Of a stretch of 64,000 nucleotides of DNA, positions 44,671 through 53,785 are shown piece by piece; position 1 is the stretch's first letter; each line of letters opens with the position of its first letter. The notes under the pieces are model-generated. The model was not told where the DNA came from. It saw nothing but the letters and a program-made list of their open reading frames with translations, and did not search any database. The stretch is from Stenotrophomonas maltophilia (lineage in GTDB: Bacteria; Pseudomonadota; Gammaproteobacteria; Xanthomonadales; Xanthomonadaceae), in contig FOZF01000004.1 in NCBI GenBank assembly GCA_900113425.1, forward strand, positions 248,001 through 312,000, written 5' to 3'. Both the position numbers and the translations under genes were made by a program.

Positions 44671-47306
44671 TGGCGCCGATGTCGAAACAGAACCCGCTGC
44701 CGTTCCCCGGCGAAGAATCCCAGTCGACGCCCGCCGAGACGGCGCCGGCGTCCCCCTCGACCAGTACCGGCCCGAATCCGGTGCCGCCGCCCGTGCACGC
44801 CCGTCCTCCCGGCCGCCGCCCGCTGTGGGCACGGCTGCTCGGCCGCCTGGTCGAGCCGTGGCTGTCGCTGAAGATCGAACCTGAGGATCCGGGCCAGTAC
44901 AACGATGGCCGTCCGGTGATGTACGTGCTGGAAGACTACGGGCTGTCCAATGCGCTGATCCTGGACAAGGCGTGCCGCCAGGCGGGCCTGCCGTCACCGC
45001 TCGTGCCGCTGGCCGGCGACCCGACCGGTCGCAAGCGCGCCTACCTGGCGCTGTCGCGGCGCAGTTCCAGCAACTCGCTGATTCCGGAACAGCGTGGCGC
45101 CAAGACCCATTCCGATTCGCTGGCCAAGGTGCTGCAGGCGCACCGCGTGCATGAGGATCTGGACGTGCATCTGGTGCCCGTGTCGATCTTCGTCGGCCGC
45201 GCGCCGGACAAGCAGAGCGGGTGGTTTGCCGTACTGTTCTCGGAGAACTGGGCGCTGGTCGGCCGTTTCCGCCGCCTGCTGGCGGTCCTGCTCAACGGCC
45301 GCAGCACCATTGTCCGCTTCGCTCCGCCGATTTCGCTGCGCACCACCGTCAACGAGGGCTTGGAGCCAGAGCGTACGGTGCGCAAGCTGCAACGCGTGCT
45401 GCGCACCCATTTCCGCCGTATCCGCGAATCGGTGATCGGCCCGGACCTTTCCACCCGCCGCCTGCTGGTGGACCAGGTACTGGCCGCCGAGCCGGTACGC
45501 GAAGCGATCGCCGCGCAGGCCAAGCGCGACAATTCCAAGCCGACCGATGCCTGGAAGAAGGCGCATGCCTACGCCTGGGAGATCGCTGCGGACTATTCCA
45601 GCCCGGTGGTGCGCTCGGCCAGCTTCATGCTCAGCCATGTCTGGAACCGGATCTATGCCGGTGTGCTGGTTCACCATCTGGACAAGTTCAAGGCCGCCGC
45701 GCCGGGCCATGAAGTGGTGTACGTGCCCAGCCACCGCAGCCACATGGACTATCTGCTGCTGTCCTACCTGCTGTACGACCGCGGCATCGTGCCGCCGCAC
45801 ATCGTGGCCGGCATCAACCTCAACCTCCCGGTGGTCGGCACGCTGCTGCGCAAGGGCGGCGCGTTCTTCATCCGCCGCTCGATCCGCGGCAACGCGCTGT
45901 ACTCGGCGGTGCTCAGCGAATACGTCGCCCAGCTGGTGGCCGGTGGCTATTCCATCGAGTACTTCGTCGAGGGCGGCCGTTCGCGTACCGGCCGCCTGCT
46001 GCAGCCCAAGGGCGGCATGATCTCGATGACCCTGCGCGCCTTCCTGCGCCAGCCGCGCAAACCGGTGCTGTTCCAGCCTGTCTACATCGGCTACGAGAAG
46101 CTGATGGAAGGCGGCAGCTACCTGGACGAGCTCTCCGGCCGACCGAAGGAGAAGGAATCGATCTGGCAGCTGCTGTGGGGCATCCCCAAGGTGCTGAAGC
46201 AGAACTACGGGCAGGTGGTGGTCAACTTCGGCGAGCCGATCGCACTGAACGACGTGCTGGCCGAGAAGGCGCCGGAGTGGAAGGGTGAGGCGGTGCCGGA
46301 AGACGAGAAGCCGGCATGGCTGTCGACCACCGTCGATACACTGGCCGAGCGCATCCAGGAACGCATCAATGGTGCGGCGGACGTCAACCCGATCAATCTG
46401 CTGGCATTGGCCCTGCTGTCCACGCCCAAGCATGCAATGGGCGAGGCGGACCTGATCGCGCAGATCGAACTGTGCAAGACCCTGCTGGTCGAGATGCCAT
46501 ATTCGGACCGGGTGACGGTGACTCCGCATTCGCCGGAGCGGATCATCGCCCACGCCGAGGAGATCAACGTCCTCACCCGCATCAAGCACCCGCTGGGCGA
46601 CGTGCTCAGTGTCAGCGGCGACACCGCGGTGCTGCTGAGCTACTTCCGCAACAACGTGCTGCACCTGTTCACCGCCTCCTCGTGGGTGGCGTGCTGTTTC
46701 CAGAACAACCGCCGCATGAGCCGCACCGGCCTGGTCCAGCTGGGCCGCACCGTCTACCCGTTCCTGCAGGCCGAGCTGTTCCTGCCGTGGACCGAGGACG
46801 AGTTCGCCCAGCGCATCGACCAGACCATCGACGTGTTCGTGCGCGAGGGGCTGCTGCAGAACGTCAACGAGGACGATGGCGGCATTCTTGCCCGCAACAC
46901 CGGGCAGACCGACGAGGTGTTCCGCCTGCGCGCGATCGGCCACTCCCTGCAGCAGGCCTTCGAGCGCTACTACATCGCCATTTCGGTGCTGGTGAAGAAC
47001 GGGCCGGGCACGCTCGGCGCCGCCGAACTGGAAAGCCTGTGCCAGCAGGCCGCACAGCGCCTGAGCCTGCTCTACGCACCGGCGGCACCGGAATTCTTCG
47101 ACAAGGCCCTGTTCCGCAGCTTCATCCAGAAGCTGCGCGAACTGCGCCTGGTATGGCCCGACGAGAACAGCAAGCTGCTGTTCGACCAGCGCCTGGATGC
47201 CTGGGCCAAGGACGCCAAGTTCATTCTCGGTCGCGAACTGCGCCACACCATCGAACGGGTCAGCCCGGAAGCCGCACGCCCGGACGAGCCGGCCCCGCAG
47301 GATTGA
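44670..47306 (+). CDS. plsB: Glycerol-3-phosphate acyltransferase
   Basis: An 878-residue membrane enzyme performing the first step of phospholipid synthesis (acyl transfer to sn-glycerol-3-phosphate). The acyltransferase motifs are in order: HRSHMD (catalytic His and Asp), GAFFIRR, then the FVEGGRSRTGR block and the YEKLMEGGSYLDELSG-type region. The long N- and C-terminal arms match PlsB. ATG 44670 and 44679 are both possible; the first is coupled to the lipoprotein stop. Confidence 0.95.
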   Translation: MAPMSKQNPLPFPGEESQSTPAETAPASPSTSTGPNPVPPPVHARPPGRRPLWARLLGRLVEPWLSLKIEPEDPGQYNDGRPVMYVLEDYGLSNALILDKACRQAGLPSPLVPLAGDPTGRKRAYLALSRRSSSNSLIPEQRGAKTHSDSLAKVLQAHRVHEDLDVHLVPVSIFVGRAPDKQSGWFAVLFSENWALVGRFRRLLAVLLNGRSTIVRFAPPISLRTTVNEGLEPERTVRKLQRVLRTHFRRIRESVIGPDLSTRRLLVDQVLAAEPVREAIAAQAKRDNSKPTDAWKKAHAYAWEIAADYSSPVVRSASFMLSHVWNRIYAGVLVHHLDKFKAAAPGHEVVYVPSHRSHMDYLLLSYLLYDRGIVPPHIVAGINLNLPVVGTLLRKGGAFFIRRSIRGNALYSAVLSEYVAQLVAGGYSIEYFVEGGRSRTGRLLQPKGGMISMTLRAFLRQPRKPVLFQPVYIGYEKLMEGGSYLDELSGRPKEKESIWQLLWGIPKVLKQNYGQVVVNFGEPIALNDVLAEKAPEWKGEAVPEDEKPAWLSTTVDTLAERIQERINGAADVNPINLLALALLSTPKHAMGEADLIAQIELCKTLLVEMPYSDRVTVTPHSPERIIAHAEEINVLTRIKHPLGDVLSVSGDTAVLLSYFRNNVLHLFTASSWVACCFQNNRRMSRTGLVQLGRTVYPFLQAELFLPWTEDEFAQRIDQTIDVFVREGLLQNVNEDDGGILARNTGQTDEVFRLRAIGHSLQQAFERYYIAISVLVKNGPGTLGAAELESLCQQAAQRLSLLYAPAAPEFFDKALFRSFIQKLRELRLVWPDENSKLLFDQRLDAWAKDAKFILGRELRHTIERVSPEAARPDEPAPQD

Positions 47307-47330
47307 AGGTCGCGCCGGGCCCTACGGTGG

Positions 47331-47381
47331 GTGTGGACCTTGGTCCACACACCTCCCAGCTGTGCCAACCAAGGTTGGCAC
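47331..47381. repeat. Pair of intergenic hairpins
   Basis: GTGTGGACC-tt-GGTCCACAC (47331-47350) and GTGCCAACC-aa-GGTTGGCAC (47362-47381) are two perfect 9-bp stems, framed by GGTGGGT and ACCCACC. The layout fits a dispersed twin-hairpin repeat and they lie between convergent plsB and the DUF465 gene. Confidence 0.68.
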
Positions 47382-47396
47382 CCACCTGAACCCGGC

Positions 47397-47600
47397 TCAG
47401 GCCGGCTCGTCGGGAATCTGCAGGCTTTCCAGCCGGGTGATGCAGTCCTTCAACTGCAGCTTGCGCCGCTTCAGGCGTTTGGACTCAAGCTCGTCCTCGC
47501 CATTGGCCGCCATGCGGGTGATCTGTTCATCCAGCAGGCGGTGCTCGGCGCGCAGGGCGGCGAGGCGTTCGACGATCTCGGCGGGGCTGTAGGTGTCCAC
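47397..47600 (-). CDS. Small DUF465 (YdcH-like) protein
   Basis: A 67-residue helical protein of the YdcH/DUF465 type (RLAALRAEHRLLDEQITRMA, then KRLKRRKLQLKDCITRLESLQIP). The start is uncertain: GTG 47600 gives the family length, but its GGAGG is only 2 bases upstream. The function of this family is not established. Confidence 0.75.
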   Translation of the reverse strand: MDTYSPAEIVERLAALRAEHRLLDEQITRMAANGEDELESKRLKRRKLQLKDCITRLESLQIPDEPA

Positions 47601-47682
47601 AGCCTCCGAGCATACACAGCGATGATGACCACCGGGAGAGGGCCGGACCGTTCCCCGGCCGGGGCCGCTCCAAGCCGGTAGA

Positions 47683-48612
<930 letters not shown>

Positions 48613-48648
48613 GGTCGGTCGCCCTTTCTCTTTGCCATCCGGAAATCC

Positions 48649-49554
48649 ATGTTCTTTCGCAACCTGACGTTCTTCCGTTTCCCGACCGCCACTGATTTTT
48701 CCGAAATCGATACGCTGCTGCCGCACGCCGTGCTCAAGCCGGTCGGCGCGCTGGAGATGAATTCGCGCGGCTTCATTTCACCGTTCGGCCGCGAGGAGAA
48801 GGAACTGCTCTCGCACCGCATCGCCGAGCACCTGTGGCTGACGGTCGGCGGCGAGGACAAGATCCTGCCGGCAGCCGTGGTCAACGACCTGCTCGAGCGC
48901 AAGCTGGAGGAGATCGAGGAAAGGGAAGGCCGGCGCCCCGGTGGCCGCGAGCGCAAGCGCATGAAGGACGACCTGCTGCATGAACTGCTGCCGCGCGCCT
49001 TCGTGAAGTCCTCGCGCAACGACGCCTTCATCGACCTGCAGCACGGCTACGTCGCAGTGGATACGTCCAGCCGCAAGACCGGCGAGTACTTCATGTCCGA
49101 CATCCGTGGCCTGCTCGGCAGCTTCCCGGCAATGCCGCTGAACGCCGAAGTGGCGCCGCGTTCGATCCTGACCGGCTGGATCGCCGGCGAGCCGCTGCCG
49201 ACCGGGCTCAGCCTGGGCGAAGAGTGCGAGATGAAGGATCCGGTGGAGGGCGGCGCGGTGGTCAAGTGCCAGCACCAGGAACTGCGCTGCGACGAGATCG
49301 ACAAGCACTTGGACGCCGGCAAGCAGGTGACCAAGCTGGCGCTGATCTTCGAAGACAACCTGTCCTTCGTCATCGGCGACGACCTGATCGTGCGCAAGCT
49401 GAAGTTCCTCGACGGTGCCCTGGACCAGCTCGAGCATGCCGACGAGGATGGCCGTCGCGCCGAGTTCGACGCACGATTCGCCCTGCAGAGCGCCGAGATC
49501 CGCCGCCTGTTCCTGCTGCTGGAAGAGGCGTTCAAACTCAGCAAGGCTGACTGA
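48649..49554 (+). CDS. rdgC: Recombination-associated protein RdgC
   Basis: A ring-forming DNA-binding protein (301 residues) that modulates RecA activity and nucleoid organisation. The N-terminus MFFRNLTFFRF and GRRPGGRERKRMKDDL are family signatures. Length is normal. Confidence 0.95.
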   Translation: MFFRNLTFFRFPTATDFSEIDTLLPHAVLKPVGALEMNSRGFISPFGREEKELLSHRIAEHLWLTVGGEDKILPAAVVNDLLERKLEEIEEREGRRPGGRERKRMKDDLLHELLPRAFVKSSRNDAFIDLQHGYVAVDTSSRKTGEYFMSDIRGLLGSFPAMPLNAEVAPRSILTGWIAGEPLPTGLSLGEECEMKDPVEGGAVVKCQHQELRCDEIDKHLDAGKQVTKLALIFEDNLSFVIGDDLIVRKLKFLDGALDQLEHADEDGRRAEFDARFALQSAEIRRLFLLLEEAFKLSKAD

Positions 49555-49613
49555 ACAGGCACCGCGTGGGCCGCCGGTCATCCAGCGGCCCGAAGCGGCG
49601 CTATGCTGGCTGC

Positions 49614-50393
49614 ATGAGCCGCCTGCTGCGCCGCCTGATCTCGCCCACGCCGCCCGCCACCGTGCAGCGCGATACCGTTCGCCTGCGCCTGGAGGATGCC
49701 GAGATCGACGTGCTGCGCGTACGCGATCCGCGCGCGCGCCGCATCAAGCTCAGCGTCGACGAACGCGGCGCGCGCCTGACCCTGCCGCCGCGCGCCAGCC
49801 TGGTGATGGGCGAACGTTTCCTGGAGCAGCATCGCGACTGGTTGGCACTGCAGCTGCGCCAGTACCAGGGCCAGGGCCTGCCCGCACCGCTGCAGCCGGG
49901 CGTGGATGGGGTGCTGCCACTGCGCGGGGAGCTGCTGCCGCTGCGCTGGCAGGAAGGCCGCTACGCACGCCTGGAGATCGACGAGCACGGCGCCTGCCTG
50001 CAATGGCCGACCCGCGCCGGTGACGCGACCCTGCGCCGTCTGCTGCGCGAGTTCTTCGAGGCGCAGACCCGCGCCGACGTGGGCCGCTGGCTGCCGCGCT
50101 ACCTGCCCGGACTGCCACGAGCACCCAGCCGCCTGCGCTTGAAGGTGATGTCCTCGCAGTGGGGCTCGCTGGCTCCCGATGGCAGCATGGCCCTGGATCT
50201 CGCGCTGGTCCTGGGGCGCCCGGAGGCATTCGAGTATGTGCTGGTGCATGAGCTCTGCCACCTCATCCAGCCCAACCACTCGCCGGCGTTCTGGCAGGAG
50301 GTCGAGCAACGGTTTCCGGCCTGGCGTGAACAGCGCGACTACTTCCAGCAGGAAGGGCGGCGCCTGAAGGCGATGCTGAGGCAGCTGCTGTAA
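49614..50393 (+). CDS. YgjP-like metal-dependent hydrolase
   Basis: A 259-residue member of the YgjP/DUF45 group, related to zinc metallopeptidases, with HELCH near residue 217 and a distal His in PNHSPAFW. The N-terminal part is beta-rich, with a RARRIKLSVDERG segment. Its biological substrate is unknown. ATG 49614 is the start that begins this conserved region with few extra residues. Confidence 0.83.
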   Translation: MSRLLRRLISPTPPATVQRDTVRLRLEDAEIDVLRVRDPRARRIKLSVDERGARLTLPPRASLVMGERFLEQHRDWLALQLRQYQGQGLPAPLQPGVDGVLPLRGELLPLRWQEGRYARLEIDEHGACLQWPTRAGDATLRRLLREFFEAQTRADVGRWLPRYLPGLPRAPSRLRLKVMSSQWGSLAPDGSMALDLALVLGRPEAFEYVLVHELCHLIQPNHSPAFWQEVEQRFPAWREQRDYFQQEGRRLKAMLRQLL

Positions 50394-50429
50394 GCCATCA
50401 CCCTGCCGGTCCGGCCGTACAATGCGGCC

Positions 50430-50825
50430 ATGCCCGGCATGCTCAAGACTGTGTTTCGTTCCATCGTGGCCCTGGCTGGCGCGCTGCTCACGCTTGCCCT
50501 GGTCACTAGTGCCGGTGGCTGGCTGCCTGCGCTGCTCGGCCTGCATCCCGGCAGCGAAGCGCAGCTGGGCTGGGATCTGGCGTTCACCGTGCTCGGCGGC
50601 ATCGCCGCGATCGGCTTTGCCACCTACTACGCGCCCTGCTGGCCGCGCGCGCACGGCACCTCGATCTGGTCGCTGCTGGTACTGGGCGCGGGCTACGGCC
50701 TGTGGACGCTGGGCGCGGATTTCCCTCGCTGGTTCGTCATGGGCCTGCTGGTGTCACTGCCGGTGCAGCTGCTGCTGGGATGGTGGTTCGGACGCCGGCC
50801 CTCACGCAGCGCAACACAGGCTTAA
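50430..50825 (+). CDS. Small integral membrane protein of unknown function
   Basis: A 131-residue protein with four hydrophobic segments (about residues 10-34, 47-66, 80-95 and 100-120) and no recognised domain. It lies 36 bases after the YgjP-like gene and may be co-transcribed. Confidence 0.7.
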   Translation: MPGMLKTVFRSIVALAGALLTLALVTSAGGWLPALLGLHPGSEAQLGWDLAFTVLGGIAAIGFATYYAPCWPRAHGTSIWSLLVLGAGYGLWTLGADFPRWFVMGLLVSLPVQLLLGWWFGRRPSRSATQA

Positions 50826-50877
50826 CAATCTCCCCCTAGGCTCGGTGACCGCCGAACGTCGGCAACGCGGCGCAGGG

Positions 50878-50905
50878 GCCTGTACCCACGGAAACGGGAA
50901 CAGGC
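50878..50905 (+). promoter_or_regulatory. Stem-loop in the leader of a receptor gene
   Basis: GCCTGT and ACAGGC with an inner CCC/GGG pair form a stem-loop about 40 bases before the receptor start. It may stabilise the leader or regulate translation; it does not match a riboswitch class I know. Confidence 0.35.
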
Positions 50906-50943
50906 GCGGCGTAAGACACCACAGGGAACCGGGGAATCATCCG

Positions 50944-53745
50944 ATGCGTTACCAGACCCGGGAGGCCGCCGCCGCGGCCCCCCAAGCGAAGCTGTTGTCC
51001 CGCGCCGTGCATGCGGTGCTGATCGGCGGCCTGGCCGTGCTGCCCGTCGATGCGATGGCCGAGGAGGCGATCGAAGGCGATACCCGCCAACAGCTGCAGC
51101 AGCTGGATACGGTCACCGTGACCGGCAGCTATGCACGGAGCCTGGAGCGCGCCGTGGACCTGAAGCGCGCCAACATCGGCTTCTCCGATTCGATCGTCGC
51201 CACCGACGTGGCCGATTTTCCCGAGCAGAATCTCGCCGAAGCGCTGCAGCGCATGCCGGGCGTCACCATCGAACGCAACAAGGGCCTGGGCAGCAGGGTC
51301 AGCGTGCGCGGCCTGCCCAGCGAGTTCACCCTGGTCTCGATCAACAATCTGGCGACGGCGTCCGGCAGTGGCGGACGCGACGTGCAGTTCGACATCTTCG
51401 CCTCGGACGTGGTGCAGACGGTGACCGTGCAGAAGTCGCCGACCGCCGCCGATGAGGAAGGCGGCATCGCCGGCTCGGTGGATATCCAGACCGCGCGGCC
51501 ATTCGACTACACCGAACCGAAGTTCAGCGCATCGGCCGAGGCGTCGCACAACTCCATCAACGGCCGGATCGACCCGAAGATTTCCTTCCTGGCCAGCGAC
51601 ACCTGGGGCGACTGGGGCGGGCTGGTGTCGTTCTCCAAGGCCAGGCGCAGCAATCGCACCGACTCCAACTCCGGGATCAATTTCCGGCCGATGGGCCGCT
51701 TCCTGGAGGCGTCGGGCACACGCGGATCGCAGGCCGCGGCGGTTCTGGCGCGCGACGCCGGCATCGTCGTCAGCAACCGGATGGACAAGGATGAAACCAG
51801 CCGGATCGTCTTCCAGGACAAGGTGGGCGACCGCGTCTACCTCAACGAGCAGGACCAGTGGGGTGCCACGGCCTCGCTGCAGTTCAAGCCCAGCGACAGC
51901 CTCTCGCTGAGCTTCGATGCGATGCTCGGTGGCTACGACACGCACGAGGATGAGTACGATGCCGCGGCGTACTCGGCCTCCAGCCGCAGCACGCTGGACA
52001 CCATCCACGACTACGACCGTGACACGCTGTCGGCCTACGGCATCACCGTGCTGAAGGACGTGTCCTACACCGCCACCCAGCACGAGATCCTGAGCAAGGA
52101 ACGCAACGCCAACACCGACTACCGTCAGTTCAGCAGCACGCTGGACTGGAAGGTGGGTGGCTGGGACATCGACGCGCTGGTCGGCTACTCCGGGGCGCGC
52201 AAGGACTCGGACTACGCCAACCTCAAGCACGTGGCCTACGCGCCGTCGCGCACGCGCTGGACCCGCGACGGCGGCGAGACCGTGCCGAGCACAACCGGCG
52301 GTTTCGACATGTACAACGCCGCGGACAAGTACCTGTTCGAAGCGTACGAAACCGAGCTGGAGAAGGTGAAGGATGACAAGTACGCCGCGCAGCTCGACCT
52401 GAGGCGGCAGATGAACCTGGCCTTCTTCCCGGCACTGAGCGGCGTGCAGTTCGGCGCGCGCTACACCGACAAGACCAAGGAACGCGCGTTCGGCAGCGGC
52501 AAGATCCAGGGCCCGACCGCCGGCAGCACCGCGTGGGTCAATAGGCGCACGCTGGCCGACAGCAACCCGGTGTGGATCAGCCAACTGGCACCGGGTGGTG
52601 CGTATCGCCCGAGCGACCTGGACTGGCAGCAGATCTCCAACGCCTATGCGCGCGCTACGTTCCGCTACCCGGGCTATGAAACCCCGATCGATCCGGGCCA
52701 GTACTACGAGGTGAAGGAGAAGACCCTGGCCCTGTATGCCATGGCCGACTTCTACTTCGATATCGGCACCGTGCCGGTGTACGCCAACCTCGGCGTGCGT
52801 TCGATCGACACCGACGTCGATTCGTCAGGCTTCCATCCGGTGCAGAACCCGGATGGCAGCAACGGCTTCACCGCCACACCGATCTCCAGCAGCGGCGACT
52901 ACAGCAAGATCCTGCCCAGCTTCAACATGACCGCCGAGATCACCGACGGCCTGGTGCTGCGCGGCGCTGCCTCGGAAACGCTGATGCGTCCGTCGCTGAC
53001 CGACATTGCCTACCGCCGCACCGTCAGCTGGAGCAGCTTCCGCTTCATGGACGGCAACCCGGCACTGAAGCCGACCACCGCCAGGCAGTGGGAAGTGGGC
53101 CTTGAAAAGTACCTGCAGAACGGTGGCCTGCTGGCCGCGTCGTACTTCTCCAAGAAGATCGACGGCGTGGTGCGGCAGTCGTTGACCGGCATCGTGCCGA
53201 ATGTGGAGAAACTCAACGCCAACGGTTCGCTGGACGGCTACTACGACTTCGAGGTCTATCAGCCGGTCAACGCCGAGGGCTCGTACAAGGTGACCGGCGT
53301 GGAACTGGTGGCGCAGCTGCCGCTGTCGATGCTGCACCCGGCACTGGAAGGCTGGGGCATCAATGCCAACTACACCCAGCTCGACAATTCGCTGACCGGT
53401 GCGTCCGACCTGGACATCCCGACGCCGCCGGAAGGCCTGGCCGAGAAGGCGTACAACTTCACCCTGTACTACGAGAACGATCGCTTCAGCGCGCGCGCCT
53501 CGTACAACTACAAGGACAAGTACGTCGAGTACATCCATCTGAACATGTATCCGGTCTATCGCGATGCCTATGGCCAGCTCGATGCATCGATCGGCTTCCG
53601 CCTCACCGACACCTGGAAGCTGAACCTGGAGGCGATCAACCTGCTCGACGAGAAGACCACCGGCTACACCATCGACAAGGCCTTCCCGACCCAGTACGAG
53701 TTCTCCGGTCGTCGCATCACCTTCGGCATCCGCGCGGACTTCTGA
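50944..53745 (+). CDS. TonB-dependent receptor
   Basis: A 933-residue outer-membrane receptor of the Xanthomonas/Caulobacter-type class. It has a signal peptide (LLSRAVHAVLIGGLAVLPVDAMA), a TonB-box-like DTVTVTGSYARS, a plug with FPEQNLAEALQRMPGVTIERN and VSVRGLPSEF, and a barrel ending in GIRADF. It is a paralogue of the receptor at 1353 by motif order but its neighbours are not catabolic genes and no operator copy is seen. Its ligand is unknown. The frame is open far upstream, but ATG 50944 begins the export signal. Confidence 0.88.
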   Translation: MRYQTREAAAAAPQAKLLSRAVHAVLIGGLAVLPVDAMAEEAIEGDTRQQLQQLDTVTVTGSYARSLERAVDLKRANIGFSDSIVATDVADFPEQNLAEALQRMPGVTIERNKGLGSRVSVRGLPSEFTLVSINNLATASGSGGRDVQFDIFASDVVQTVTVQKSPTAADEEGGIAGSVDIQTARPFDYTEPKFSASAEASHNSINGRIDPKISFLASDTWGDWGGLVSFSKARRSNRTDSNSGINFRPMGRFLEASGTRGSQAAAVLARDAGIVVSNRMDKDETSRIVFQDKVGDRVYLNEQDQWGATASLQFKPSDSLSLSFDAMLGGYDTHEDEYDAAAYSASSRSTLDTIHDYDRDTLSAYGITVLKDVSYTATQHEILSKERNANTDYRQFSSTLDWKVGGWDIDALVGYSGARKDSDYANLKHVAYAPSRTRWTRDGGETVPSTTGGFDMYNAADKYLFEAYETELEKVKDDKYAAQLDLRRQMNLAFFPALSGVQFGARYTDKTKERAFGSGKIQGPTAGSTAWVNRRTLADSNPVWISQLAPGGAYRPSDLDWQQISNAYARATFRYPGYETPIDPGQYYEVKEKTLALYAMADFYFDIGTVPVYANLGVRSIDTDVDSSGFHPVQNPDGSNGFTATPISSSGDYSKILPSFNMTAEITDGLVLRGAASETLMRPSLTDIAYRRTVSWSSFRFMDGNPALKPTTARQWEVGLEKYLQNGGLLAASYFSKKIDGVVRQSLTGIVPNVEKLNANGSLDGYYDFEVYQPVNAEGSYKVTGVELVAQLPLSMLHPALEGWGINANYTQLDNSLTGASDLDIPTPPEGLAEKAYNFTLYYENDRFSARASYNYKDKYVEYIHLNMYPVYRDAYGQLDASIGFRLTDTWKLNLEAINLLDEKTTGYTIDKAFPTQYEFSGRRITFGIRADF

Positions 53746-53758
53746 GCCCGCCACTGCA

Positions 53759-53785
53759 GGGCCGTGGCCAATGGCCCGGCCCTAC
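53759..53785. repeat. SMAG-like element supplying the ligD stop codon
   Basis: GGGCCGTGGCC-aat-GGCCCGGCCC with terminal CTAC at 53782-53785. Read on the minus strand the CTAC is GTAG, and its TAG is the stop codon of ligD. It sits between the convergent receptor and ligD genes. Confidence 0.7.
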
